A stretch of 64,000 nucleotides of DNA. Origin: Amaranthus tricolor (lineage: Eukaryota > Streptophyta > Magnoliopsida > Caryophyllales > Amaranthaceae). The notes below the pieces were generated by a model that was not told where the DNA came from, did no database searches, and saw only the letters and a list, made by a program, of their open reading frames with translations. Shown in pieces: positions 37,386-49,682 of the stretch (the first letter of the stretch is position 1; each line of letters begins with the position of its first letter). A program made the position numbers and the translations under genes. The stretch spans positions 16,940,115 through 17,004,114 of the forward strand of contig NC_080053.1 of assembly GCF_026212465.1 (NCBI RefSeq). Reading direction: 5' to 3'.

Positions 37386-38275
37386 GAGCATCAATAATGG
37401 TGACTTTTTTAGATGTCATATGACCAAAGTCATGGTAAAATGCATATAATGGTGACCTAATAATAGGTGGATTGGGGAAAAGATTGGGCAATTGGGCCAA
37501 TGGGTGACCCATTCATGTGAACGGTCACCCCATTTTTTTTAAAAAAAATTTCGCCACGTGTCGGCTTCTGATTGGGTGAGGAAAAGTAGCTCCCTGCTGC
37601 TCTGACACGCGTCAGCCCCTACTTCCACCTGCTGTGTTGTGATTGGGTGCAAAAAAATACCCGGTTTTTTTAATTAACGGCTATTTTCGTATTTAATTAA
37701 TTTTTTTTTAAAAAAATTATACCAACGGTCATATTTTTTCGAGATCTATAAAATGAGACCCATATTGATATTTTTTGGCATTATTTTTTATTTACATATT
37801 TTCTTCTTATTTTCCTACTTTTTTGTTAAAAAAAAAACCAAAATAATCATTTCAAAAATCCCTAAAAAAATTATTAATGTCTACATTTATATTTATTAAA
37901 AAATAATCTTTATTTGAATTTAGCGAATTTTCCTTAATTATTATTAATGTTTGTATTTATATTTATTAAAAAAATATTAGTTTTATTAAAATATTATTTT
38001 TTAAATTAATAAAAAAGTAGATCTATTTGAATCAAATAAAAAATTATATTAATTTTGTACATGAAAATATTATTATAAAAAAATAAAGATAAATATTAGA
38101 TAAATTAAAGTTGAGAAATTATGGTGGGGTAGAAAAAAAATAAAAAAGAAAGAATAATGACCTTTCAAAAGAGATCATTGTTAATAAAATTAAGTTAAAA
38201 GATAAATTTTTAGGAGAGAGAAAAGTTGTGAAATAGTAAAATGAGCCTTTTATTAGTTCACGAGTAAGGATGCTC
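37386..38275 (+). mobile_element. PIF/Harbinger-type non-autonomous element (890 bp)
   Basis: Ends are inverted: left GAGCATCAATAATGGT, right reverse-complemented GAGCATCCTTACTCGT. A TTA target duplication flanks it (37383-37385, 38276-38278). GAGCATC ends with TTA/TAA duplications are the PIF/Harbinger signature. The body keeps what looks like the leader of an autonomous element: CCAACGGTCATA then CTATAAAATGAGACC (TATA box at 37747). No transposase ORF remains. CTTCTGATTGGGTG and TTGTGATTGGGTGC repeat about 75 bp apart. Confidence 0.85.
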
Positions 38276-39652
38276 TTAGACTAACTTTTGGCAGCCCTAA
38301 TCATTACGTTAATCCTCTAACGTAAAATACCTGCAAAGCAGTAATACTGTTCATCATGAACAGTGGTTTTGCCACATGGTTTGCCACTTCAGACATACAC
38401 TGCCACATGTTGCCTACACCTGCCATTTCATCTCTTCCCTTTAATTGCTAACTGTTGGACTACTTCCCTTCACAGACGTTTCTCTCTTCTTGCTTTACAT
38501 CCTACCTCTCTTCTTCTACCTACTTGTTAATACCCACAAGCAAGGATATCCAAATGCTGATTCTTGTTGTTTCTTCTACCATCTCTCACCTTCTCTCTTC
38601 ATTTATTTCTAGAGATTTTTAGGGCGGCTCACTTCTCCCACAACTCAAGAATGGCGCCTCACTCCTCCCACAGCTCAAGAATGGCGCCTCCAACACTCTA
38701 TTTATAGCAGCAACATCATTATTCAATGGCTTACATTCAATTCCTACCTAAAGTTCAATTGATTATTAAAGGTTCGTTTTTTACTTCCTGAATTTAATTG
38801 AGCTATTCTGATATGTGGTAATTGATTGTTGTAGAGAGGTAGAAGTGAATTGGATTAAAAACGCAATAGAAAAGATGAGTTAAAGAAGTTGTTCCGATAG
38901 ATTAATGATTTTTGGGTTTAGTTCATGTTATTTTGGTTTAGTTTGTGAAGTTGTTCATTTTATGCTTGTCTAATTGTTTTATAGTTTGTTGGTTTAATTT
39001 TCGGTTCTTCTCTTGATTTTCATTGGTTTTGTTTTTGGTTTTGTTTTTGGTTTTGTATATGATTTTCTAATCTTCATCCTTCACGTGTCGCTTTTGATTT
39101 TGTACCTGTGATTTCGTTTTTTCTTCAAGCTGGTGTCGCGACTGGTTTGAATGGTGATAGGTGAGCTGCTAGCCTGACCTAACGATGAGCTATCACAGCT
39201 ATGATTGACTCATTGATGACCTCGTTTGCTACAATTGTTGTGTGAGCTGACTTAATTAAAATATTTAAATGTTCAAGTATTACTTTTGGTTCTTTATTTT
39301 CTTGAAGATTTGATGATCTGCTTGTTTTTTTTTTGATAAATTTAGATTTGATAGGGTTTATTTCTTAATTTTTGTGTATGATTAATCTTGTGAGGTTGTT
39401 TGTTTGAATTGTAAAAGGAATTGATCTATTTGTATTTTATTAATTTTTTGGCTGTTGTCTACTCTCTGTTGAAAATGAATAGTACACTTGCTAACAAATG
39501 GCCTCTATAATTGTTGGCTAAAGGTTGTCTGCACTCTGTTCCTATATGTCATTAGGTAAAAAATCCTCTGAAAGGAGTTGGGGTGATTGTGTGGATGGTA
39601 CTGTTTGCACCATGTTGTTTTCTGACTTACTGGATTTTACCTTGTCGTTCAG

Positions 39653-39724
39653 GCATCTTGCATTCCATCCATCATCGGGAAATGATAGATTTGTTGCTGC
39701 AGAGACTGGAAGTGGTAAAACACA
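39653..39724 (+). pseudogene. DEAD-box RNA helicase exon fragment (motif I)
   Basis: After an AG acceptor (39651-39652) one frame gives ASCIPSIIGK and then stops; a shifted frame gives FVAAETGSGKTQ. Together these are the Q-motif/motif I region of a DEAD-box helicase (ATP-binding AETGSGKT), closest in my memory to the plant RH22 group. A frameshift separates the halves and no other helicase motif follows. It is a non-functional fragment. Confidence 0.65.
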
Positions 39725-40128
39725 GTTATCTTGTCCCAGCATGAAAACACTCATAATAAATTCACAGCGTAAACTATCATGAATCAATTTTTAGCCTACC
39801 TTCTAAATATATATTATGAGTACAGGATAGGCTAAGTAAAAGAGAGGAGGGCAATGAAAATCAAACTCATGATCTTGAAAAAAATAGTACATGTTGTAAT
39901 TGATACAATACTCAATTCTCACCTACCCTTCCAAATTTAGTTATATCATTATTAGCTCAACTTGCGTTATGAGCAGGAATGTTTTTCAGTATGATATATG
40001 TCATATGAGCACACTGCAAATGCAATGTCAATGTTTTATTCTCATGATAATGCAATATTCTTGTTTTCTTAGTACAAATAATATCTTAGAATGACTTTTG
40101 CATTTCTAACCCATTATATCTTTCAAAG

Positions 40129-40256
40129 GATACCCGGTAATTTTTCCTCGAGAAAATGAATCTGTACTACTGGGAGCTGCTGTACTTGGTTCTGTTGCAG
40201 CGAAGAAATATCCTAGCCTTCACAAGTGGATGAAGGCACTAAATGCAGCAGGCCAG
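40129..40256 (+). pseudogene. FGGY carbohydrate kinase exon fragment
   Basis: A single exon between AG (40127-40128) and GT (40257) reads YPVIFPRENESVLLGAAVLG, then SVAAKKYPSLHKWMKALNAA, then GQ. This is a C-terminal exon of the plant FGGY family of carbohydrate kinases (YDR109c/FGGY-like). The frame is intact but no neighbouring FGGY exon is present. It lies between fragments of other genes, as expected after capture by a transposon. Confidence 0.75.
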
Positions 40257-41206
40257 GTGAGAAATTCTGATCATTGGAAATTAATTTGGGAAAGATATGG
40301 AGATGAAATGTTCTTCTTTTGCATCTTGTAGTATTTGGTTACATGGTTTTTTAGTTAATAAGCAACACAGATTGATTGAGAAAAGTTGGGGTTAGGTAAT
40401 GAAAATTTTGAAGAAAAAAACTTTTTTATCATCAAAGTTTCGTCACCATGGGAATAATATGTTTTTTTAACAAAAATTTACACTAACAATTATTCTCATT
40501 ACCACCCTTTAGTACCAACTATCCACAATCAAATGGGCCATCAAAACATACTTTCTAAGGGTATTATATGTCATCTTTAGCTTAAGTAGCATATGGCGTT
40601 TAGTGACTGGTGACAGTACAACCATGCTTATGCTACGCGTTGTCTTGGTCCTGTGCACTGCCTAAACCATAGATAAATAAATGAGATATACATTGACTAT
40701 CCAAGGATGATGGAATTACATTAACTTTCTGTTAGAAGAGTGAATAGAAGATGAAGGCATAGAAACTATTTGCGAATGGATATAGAGTCAAAAAATAAAA
40801 AAGAATTCGCAAATATGGAGTAGAGTGTAATTTAGATAATGTGGTACTGCTTCTGTTTCTTGGTTATTATTTTTGAAGTCCCACACCATTAGGTTGCACT
40901 AAACATATATATTATGTATTTTAATTTTCATGAAATTCTAATACATCTTTTACATAAAACTATATGGTTAGATAGAATTATATACATTATTTATACAAGT
41001 CATCCAGTTTGGTTTGCATTTAACAATGCATGCAGTGTCTAGATATCTTTTTACTTGGTATAGTCATAGGTGGTATCCAACTATCCATTGATCGAGTTCA
41101 ATTGTCTCCTAGACGGTCTCTGTGAGGATTTGCATTTTATAGATTTTTGAATGTAGAGGAATCGGTTTTTTATCATAATAATTTTGATCAGTGTTCTTCT
41201 GGCAGT

Positions 41207-41828
41207 TGTGAATTGCTCGTTTCTTATGATGGCACCACAAACCTCTGGACTTGTAAACCTTTTGTTACTCACTTAAAGGTTGCAGAGGAGAAAATTGGTT
41301 TGGCTGTGAAATCAATTAAACTCGAGGTCGAAAAAAATAAAATGCTGAAACGTGGTGAACTCTTGAGAGGTTAGCATATTTTTTATTATTCTTTTAAAGA
41401 TAAGTGCTTCTTGAGCTAAGGGGCTCACTTGCTGCAACCTCCTTATTTTTTTGTATAAGGTTATATTTTTTATTATTCACCTTCCCGAAATCGTGATCAT
41501 AACTTCTATAAGTGGGATTTACTAGATATATAGGTATGCTAATGAGTCTAAAGATAAGTGCATTGCTCTATTAGTTGTTATCAAGTATATCTGTTGATGT
41601 ATTGCAACTTTATCTACTAGATTTGTACAATTTGTTGGCACACAAGACGTTCTGGAGATGGTCAACAAATTGGATACAAAGATGTCTCAGTTAGAAGCTG
41701 CTCGGAAAATCTACTCACAGGTGTTAACTCTACTCTCATTCCACCATTCATTGAGACTTTGTTATTTGAAATATAATGTACAGAGTTATCAAAGCTTACT
41801 TTTCAGGGAGCAGGCGAGGATGCATCAG
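41207..41828 (+). pseudogene. COP1-interacting-protein-like (CIP7-related) gene fragment, three exons
   Basis: Three exon-like pieces keep GT/AG sites: about 41207-41369 ([41 protein letters not shown]), 41621-41720 ([33 protein letters not shown]) and 41807-41828 (GAGEDAS). They match the conserved N-terminal region of plant COP1-interacting protein-related proteins (CELFVS.DG..EKLASG..KPFV.HLK, FVRFVSTPEVLE). The rest of that long protein is missing, so this is a captured fragment. Family assignment is from memory of the motif pattern. Confidence 0.6.
41395..41545 (+). mobile_element. Strongly diverged RTE 3' tail
   Basis: GCTTCTTGAGCTAAGGGGCT, then CACCTTCCCGAAATCGTGAT and CTATAAGTGGGATTTACTAG follow the order of the RTE tails (CCTCCCCAGACCCTGATCAT; CTATGAGTGGGATACACTGG). 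It lies in an intron of the captured CIP7-like fragment. Confidence 0.45.
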
Positions 41829-43624
41829 GTATGCTCTTCTATAGTTATTCTTGTGCAATGTTACAAATATGAGTGAGCACGGTGCAACTTGATACGTTAA
41901 ACAAACCGCGTTGAAATATAGGTTAAATTATATTTTTTTTTCAAATTGCAACAAACCTCTCAACACCTAAAACTGGACCAAGCTACTTTAAAACAATTTC
42001 ATTTGGTGGGTTTGCTACTTTTTACTTTTCCGTACTATTTAGATACATGTAAATATTAGCAAAATTAATTTTTAAACCCAATTACTGATACTAAAAGCGA
42101 TCCTCGAACATTTTTGGCTTTGATACTTTGGTACAAACTAAATAAGGTTACAAACATTTATAATTGCGGTTTAGAATCAAATAATTATAAAAATGAAAAT
42201 TTAAAGTATTGAACCATATCGGTACCCAAGATTTTAAAATCAAATTTCTTTCTTTTTTAATTGCAAATCGGATATAACCCCTAAATTGTAACTTAGTATA
42301 ATGTGGTTTGTCGCCCCATACTTTGGAGAGTAAAGCAAAATGATAGGATCCAGTTGTCATGAAGTTTATTCCTGTCGTACTGTTTAAGTTGTTATATATA
42401 CCATATGACATCGACTATATATTTATCGACATTTGCAATATATGTGGAGGATATTATTTGCAATACATTGGTATTATTCTTATTATTTATTCTCTTTTCA
42501 TTACTCAAATATACCCCTTTTATTTGGAACCATGGAGTCTACACTCGATCTAACCTTGTAAGTTTTTTCTATGGATTTCAATTTGTTGCATTCTTTTGGT
42601 TAGCTCTGAGAGTTTGGGCATTTTAATTTTTTCACAATGCTCACCAGAGCTCACATTCAATTTTCGAGTGTTTTATATCTTACAATTTTGAATTCATTCG
42701 ACAAATGTTGATGAACATTGCTTTCTTTACAGGATTCACTATATTTCGGGGCTTCTTAATTGACTGTATGCACCATTATCTTCGCAAACTCATCAACATT
42801 ATAAGCAAGGTTAGATAATAGCTGGGAAAAGAAGCTAAAAGAGTTGGTTAGGAAAGGAATTCAAGGGGTAATATTGATTACCCTTGTTCATACTTGTTAC
42901 TAATAGATTTCAATCATTTGCCGCTTATAGTCTTTTTGAGGAATTCCCATGTAATGCAAGGTTCATGTTCTTCGATCAATTAGCTGTTGTTGAATTTTCA
43001 GCTTTGTATATTTCTTGTTCTTTATCATTTGCTGATAAACCATTAATTAATAGTTCTAATGACTTGCACATATTTAATCCAAGTGAAAATTTTAATTACA
43101 CACAATTTTATTGGTCAATAATTTTAAAATAAATATTGCATAGCGTTTGAATGTTTGTAAAACTAAGATCTTTCTTGCTGCAAGTAATTTTCCTCGTATA
43201 TGTTTCGTGTTGCATGTGCAAGACAATTTCAGCTAATAAGATGTCATTATACTCTCTTCGTACTACGACATTGAGATTTAACGTTTTCATTTGTATTGTT
43301 AAAAAAATGTATAAAATAACATTTGAAAATTCGCTTGTGTAATTTGGGGGACTGTATGCGTCGCACACGGCTCCACAATTAGTAATAACAAAGATGTATT
43401 CTTAATACCGAAAATCATTACAACTTCACATAAATGAGAGGTACATATAATTTTTATGTTTAAAACCAAAGAACTCGAACGAGGGATATTAGTACGCTTT
43501 GTCCATCACAATTAGCACAATTTTTCATTTTTTTTTTATTCTTATGATTTTAAACCTTTTTCATTTTGAGCAATGGTCTTACTTTCATTACTTAAATTTT
43601 TTACACAAATTTATTCTCTTCTTA

Positions 43625-43999
43625 GGGCTTGCTTTGATTAAGTATAAATATTTAAGGAGTAAATAAAATTCAAACTAGAAAAAACAAAACTATTTAAATA
43701 GGAGATTAATGGAATTTGATTATTAGAAAGGTGAAAAATTGATTACAAGCTAATAAAAAGAGATGAAATAACAATAAGTTCCCTTATTTGGATATAAAGT
43801 TACTCCAGGAAAGAATGGATGAATACTTTTCCTTCAAATGAAGAGAATCATCCTCTTTCTTTTAATTAAATTTTTTATTTACTCTCATTCTACTTAGTTT
43901 ATAATTATTTCAAATACTTTATTTGCATATCTATTTAATTTTATCTTACTCTTTTAACTTTTTCACTCTTAAATAACTATGTTCAATCCAAGCAAACCC
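43625..43999. mobile_element. Tourist-like (PIF/Harbinger) MITE, 375 bp
   Basis: TIRs of about 35 bp: left GGGCTTGCTTTGATTAAG, right reverse-complemented GGGTTTGCTTGGATTGAA, continuing to TATTTAAG-type inner blocks. A TTA duplication flanks it (43622-43624, 44000-44002). Non-coding. It ends about 225 bp upstream of the FIGL1 start codon, close to the promoter. Confidence 0.78.
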
Positions 44000-44114
44000 T
44001 TATCATTTAACTGCTCATTTCACTATCCATTTGTTTTTTAATACTTTGGTGCTTTTTTTTATAAGTGTACGTGGCGCAAACGGACACGCACAATTATCCA
44101 ATTACAAAATTCTA

Positions 44115-44125
44115 TTTGGCGGGAA
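44115..44125 (+). promoter_or_regulatory. E2F-type site in the FIGL1 promoter
   Basis: TTTGGCGGGAA matches the E2F/DP consensus and sits about 100 bp upstream of the FIGL1 start codon, next to a TATA-like ATTATATAAC (44125-44134). E2F sites mark S-phase and DNA-repair genes in plants, in line with FIGL1's role. Binding itself is inferred. Confidence 0.65.
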
Positions 44126-44223
44126 TTATATAACAAGGAAACACCAATTTTGCGATATTTTTCCATTCATCCTCAACCTTAGAGGTTTCACAGTCACAAA
44201 ACAAGCTTCAAACACGCAGAAAA

Positions 44224-47200
44224 ATGGCGAAACCAGCAGAAATGGAAGATAACCAACAAAATTGGAGAAAAGAAGTTGATACTAATGTCAAAAGACTTCA
44301 ATCTCTTATTTTCGGCGCTGATTTGGCTTCAAAAAATCGTGATTTTTCTTCCGCACATCTTCTCAATCTTCGTCTCCTCGGATTCCTTGAATCTCACTCT
44401 CAAAACGACGTCGATGCTTCGTTTCTTCATCCTATTCGTCGCGATGCCTTATCCAAGCTTGCTGCTGCTCGACGTGAACTTACTCCTGGTTCCGATCGGT
44501 AATTTAAATTTATCAGTTTTCAGTTTTTCTAATCTTGCAACCTATCTATTTGGGAGAAAGTATTAATATGAAAACTCTCTGTGGTTGATTTAGTAATTAT
44601 CATAGTTCGATAATAATTATGACAAGAAAATTGATTGCGGCTACGAGTTCATTTGGTTACTTTGAGCTGCATTTCGATTTCGTTTGTTTGTGAAAAAAAA
44701 TCAAAATTGATTACTACTGTCGTTGAATTGGTAATGAACAATAATGATTGTAGAGTATTATGTTGATGAGTCGTTTTGAATACTTATGGCTGTGTTAAGT
44801 CTTATAAAGCTACTACATTATACAAAACCACAATCCTATATTTTCAATAACTAATTAATAATTCAAACGAAAATGCAACCAATAAATTTTAAATTATTTC
44901 AATGATAATATTTTTATTTTTAAATTCAACAATCAACATTGACATTGTCCTTATATATAAAGATACATTAAAAATGTAAATAGTCTTTTGTCCCTTGAAT
45001 CTGGAGCCCTGAGCAATTTCTCGATGTCGTCATGCCTGTGATACCCCTTTGATGACGATGATTAATTACAACAAAACAATGACTTTTTGTTAACAAATAC
45101 AGTTGCATTTCAAAGTAATTTGTCATGTAGAAATTAAAGTCAATGACAAATATGATATAAAGAACTTGAATGGTGAAAGGTTTAAGAGGTTAGCAGTTCA
45201 GTAATAGTGGTCTAAAATTTACAGTTCTTATTATTGGTTTGCATTTATTATAACAGGATATTGTTAACAACACATTGTTGATTAAAACTGTTTGGTATTA
45301 ATCTGGAAGCAAATGCTTGAATCCGAGGAGGAATAGTTGAACATCATACAAGTTATGAAGAAAAAGGACATTTTTAAGCCATGAGGTGAAGAGGCATTTC
45401 CAAGGATACTATAATGACTCCTGAAAAATGGCGTTCAAGTGTGGTCATCTTAAGATTAGAAACTGTTTGGTATTGACATGCTTTAAGAACCAACCAGAAA
45501 TAAGCTGCCCTTCTCTTGTAAATCTAAATGTTTTAGGAAAAATTACCTAGAATAATTCAAACTTTTTATGATTTTCCTATAATAATCTCAACTATTGATA
45601 ATCATGAATAATTTCAACTTTATAGGGTAATTTCTTAGAGTAAACTTAAGTATTCGGATGACCTGCTATAGTAGGTAATTTACCAAAAAAGTAAACTAAA
45701 AATAAATATAAAGTTAGAGAAAAATTTTGAAAATTTACATAAAAAATTCTAAAAAGAATTTAAACATTTTTTAACATATTTTTGGCAGTTATTTTATTTA
45801 TCTTTTTTTTTTAAAAAATATAAAATTTTGCTATAGCAGGCATCCGGTTACCCGAGTTTGCTATAGGCAAATACCCCTTAAAGTTGGGATTATTCATGGT
45901 TAATCAATAGGTGAAATTATTGTAGGAAAATCATGAAAAGGTTGGATTATTCTAGGTAATTTTTCCAATTTTTTATCACCCTTCTTATAAAGATATAAAC
46001 GTTGCTAATTATTGTGGTGTTTATTATTTTACAATTTGTATGTTTAGTTTGCCACCATTGAGAAGTATTGATCTCACATGGATGAATAATGCAAAAGATA
46101 CGACCGCATCATTGTGTATCTAGTGTATTGTAAACATTTTTTAGCTTACCGCAAACTTAAATATAGGTCGTGACTTTTGGAAACTATATGCTTTTATGGA
46201 AAAACTTTGGTAATTAGAAAGAGGAAATGCTTTTTGTTTTGAAGTTTGGATTAGTGTGTCACGAAATAGATTTCCGAAGTATCTAGATTACAACATAGAA
46301 TCAAAATCGTCCTCAAGTTAACACACTCACCCACACTTAGTGTGTGCCCACTAGTAATGATGTAAACTAGTAACCATCTCGAACTTTGTAGTAAAAATGT
46401 GAAAGCTTTGTATGATAAAAAGGTGTCGAGAATATTCGAGGTAGAATGACTAATTTATAGGCAATAGCATTTTCCAACAGCCCTTTTTCTCCATTAAAGC
46501 TACCTCATTCAAGAAGATTTTCATGGTGATCATCCTTCATCAAGAGAATGGTAAATCTGTTTCGCAAGCATAATTACAATTATGACCTAAACCGTATCTT
46601 TGCATTATGCACGCATGAGAACAAGATTTAACTTGCGAATGGAGAGTTGTACAGTACTCTCTTGAAGCCATGTATTACAGGCAAAATTTTATAAATCTTT
46701 GCACACATTTTAAACACATGGTACAATAAGGTGCTAAGGGATGCTTCATTTATTTTTGCATTTCATTGTAAGATCAAACGAAATTCATTGAGATTGTTCT
46801 TGGAAGAATATATAGTTAATCATTTTTTCTCCAACTAGATCAACATTTATCATCCCGTAGAGATTTGTATTCTTTGCATACTATTGCTTATATATGTGCC
46901 TTTTGTGTGACAGCCAAGCATTTGAAGCCGCAGGTGTTCCTCAAGGAAAAATATTCTCCATGAATGTAGATGTTGACAAGATCATACAATCAAAGTATTT
47001 TCAAGCCCTTACACAGCATTCATCTAAAGCGGAAACAAGTGAAGTGGTAAGTATTCAATAAGGGGCGTTTAATTTTTTGCTTCAAGTGACTCACTGCTGT
47101 CTATACAATTTTGTTTCAATTTATAAATAGTCATCTCTCCTGTTTTTTTTGTAATAGTAGCTTCGGAATTCTAAATTATAAAAGCTAAATCTTTTAATTC

Positions 47201-49608
47201 ATATCAAAGTGTTCCAATTGTCTGCCAAAGCACCTTGCTAAGTTATAAAATCCGTGAGTTAATGTGTATGTATGATGTAGATTTTCTATTGCCTACAGTC
47301 CTAGTAGTCCATGTTCATTTTGTCACATCCTGGCCATATGCAGGGAGGCCAACAGGATACGAATGTCAGATTGACTAAAAACATGCCCGGAAGCACCAGT
47401 GAGGGAAACAACAAGATGTCCAGAAATAATGATGGTCAAAGTAGCTCATGTACATCCAAAAATAATGATTTTGATGACATTGATGTTTTGCAAAAGGTTT
47501 ATGCATCAAACCATCCTCGAGGGAACTCCATGCTTGCTCATGCTGAAGAAGAAAGAACAATTGGTAACCATTTGGGAGTAAAGCGCCCTCATATGGATAC
47601 AAGGAGCCCCAGAAATGAATGCATCCGATCACCTTTGAACAACAAGGATACCAACAGAGAAGTCTCAGGGAATGCATTTGTTACCGCCAAAACAAAATTG
47701 GTATCATCTAAATAAGCCTACATCTTGTGATTAATCCATTAGTTGTTGGCAAGGGTACCTTGGAATTCCACTATTTTGAAAGCACATATTTGAAATCATG
47801 GTCACTTCCTTCACAAAATATTACAACTAGTGTTACTTCTAGATTCTTTTGTTAAACTCTATATCCTCTTTCCAATGACAGGAAATGGAAATGAAGCAAA
47901 GAAGAGGATTGGGGGGTTCACCAAACTATTCTCTTTCTCCCCACAATGATTACAATTCCAACACTCGTTATTATGGTGGAAAATCTTATGGTGTATCACG
48001 TCGTGGAGTTCGTGGTAATTTTATTCCTCCGATAAGGTCTAATGGGAACAATACCGGAATGACCGCAAGAAATGGTGGAAAGGGTGATGATGCTTTAGAG
48101 GACTCAACCAAAAAATGGTATTATTATTTTGCATATGTATTATTAAACTTATATTGAGAACTAGTATCATGCAAATTATTGCTTCACAATTAACATTTTT
48201 TGTTGGTAGAAATTTGACATTCCTAATTGCTTTCTTATAACCATGTCTTAGAGGAATGCCTTTTACTTTTGTCTCGATCTTTTGTTTCAAAAAAAGAGAC
48301 ACCATGATATTTTTTTTATATTATTCTGAATAGATACATGCTTCTAGTTGTGATCATGCTTTATCCCTAGTCATCATAATACTTTAAGATGCGTTATTTT
48401 GTTTTCTTTGTTTTAATAACACTTTGCATTTAGCATAGCGGCGAAGCCCCACTAGGGGCTGGGGGACGCACAACTTCTGGTCCAAACGTGCGCATGTTGT
48501 ATTTCTAATTCGGCCCCCATACTAATTTACATTATATGATATAAGGGCCGATTAAATATCACAAAACTAAGTAAAGTTCATTGGTCAAAGTATCAGATAT
48601 AAGCATAAGGTTTGTGTTTCACATTTGTATAAATTTAACATTTTGTTATAACTTAACAGACTTTTGTCTTAAATTTTAAAATTTTCGTATTTAAAAACAT
48701 TAGAATTTTAACTTGTTTTTATTTAATTATTTTGCTAGTATGTCGCTTATTTAACTATAACTATTTTGTTAGTGTATCCATTACTTGCCCCCCTAGTTTA
48801 AATTTCTGACTTTGTCCATGATTTAGCATTCAAAATGTTGATGTGATAAACTATTGACATCATTCAGATATTATAAAGCTTCCGTAGTGAAACTTAGTTC
48901 CTTCGTCACTTAACTGTAGAAGGAAACTTTTATCTGCTAATAATAGCTCAATTGGTATTTTTTTCTAGTTTGGAAATGTTGTGTGGTCCTGATGGGGAGC
49001 TACCAGAGAAGCTAAGAAATTTGGAGCCTCGTCTTATTGAACACGTTAGTAATGAGATCATGGATCGAGACCCCAATGTTCGGTGGGAGGACATTGGTAA
49101 TTTGCTATCTTTTGAAGTACTTGTTGAGCATGTTTTTGTCATGGTACTTGTACTGAGTATTTTATTTTACAGCTGGTTTAGACCATGCCAAGAAATGTGT
49201 GATGGAGATGGTGGTTTGGCCTCTGTTGCGACCTGACATTTTCAAAGGATGTCGTGCTCCAGGAAGAGGCCTACTAGTCTTTGGTCCACCTGTGAGTAAC
49301 ATAGCTCATTTTTTGTAGTGTAAAGAGAATTGCTATATATATTTTGTTTGCTCCATTCATTTCAGGGAACTGGCAAGACAATGATAGGGAAGGCTATAGC
49401 TGGAGAAGCTAAGGCAACCTTTTTCTACATATCTGCTAGTTCTTTGACTAGCAAGTGGGTATGTTCCAGGCCTTAAACCTTAAGATCTGTGCAGTGAATA
49501 TTTTGTATTATGTTTACCGCCTGCTGAAAGCTATGGGAAACGCTATTGTAACTGTAAAGCTCGTCAGGTTTACAATTATGTTGCAGACCCTAGCTTTTTC
49601 TTCCCACC

Positions 49609-49682
<74 letters not shown>

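Larger units (their letters stand above)
38290..43382 (+). mobile_element. Candidate gene-capturing Helitron (3' end defined, 5' end not)
   Basis: This tract holds exon fragments of three unrelated host genes in the same orientation: DEAD-box helicase (39653), FGGY kinase (40129) and COP1-interacting-protein-like (41207-41828). Splice sites are mostly kept, so genomic DNA was captured. At its right edge a GC-rich near-palindrome GTATGCGTCGCACAC (43353-43367) is followed about 11 bases later by TTAG, then T. Plant Helitrons end with a short hairpin and then CTRR before T, so this fits with one change. The 5' TC end was not located, and the left limit given is only the right edge of the neighbouring Harbinger element. 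A Pack-MULE is the main alternative, but no long inverted repeats are seen. Confidence 0.45.

Noticed and set aside
40375..40560. MITE resembling the GGTAAT/ATTACC element of intron 1
   Set aside because: Only GGTAATGA and CTCATTACCACCC are shared; ends and TSD could not be set.
47375..47677. Minus-strand 100-aa frame inside FIGL1 exon 3
   Set aside because: Antisense shadow of a confirmed coding exon, without family support.
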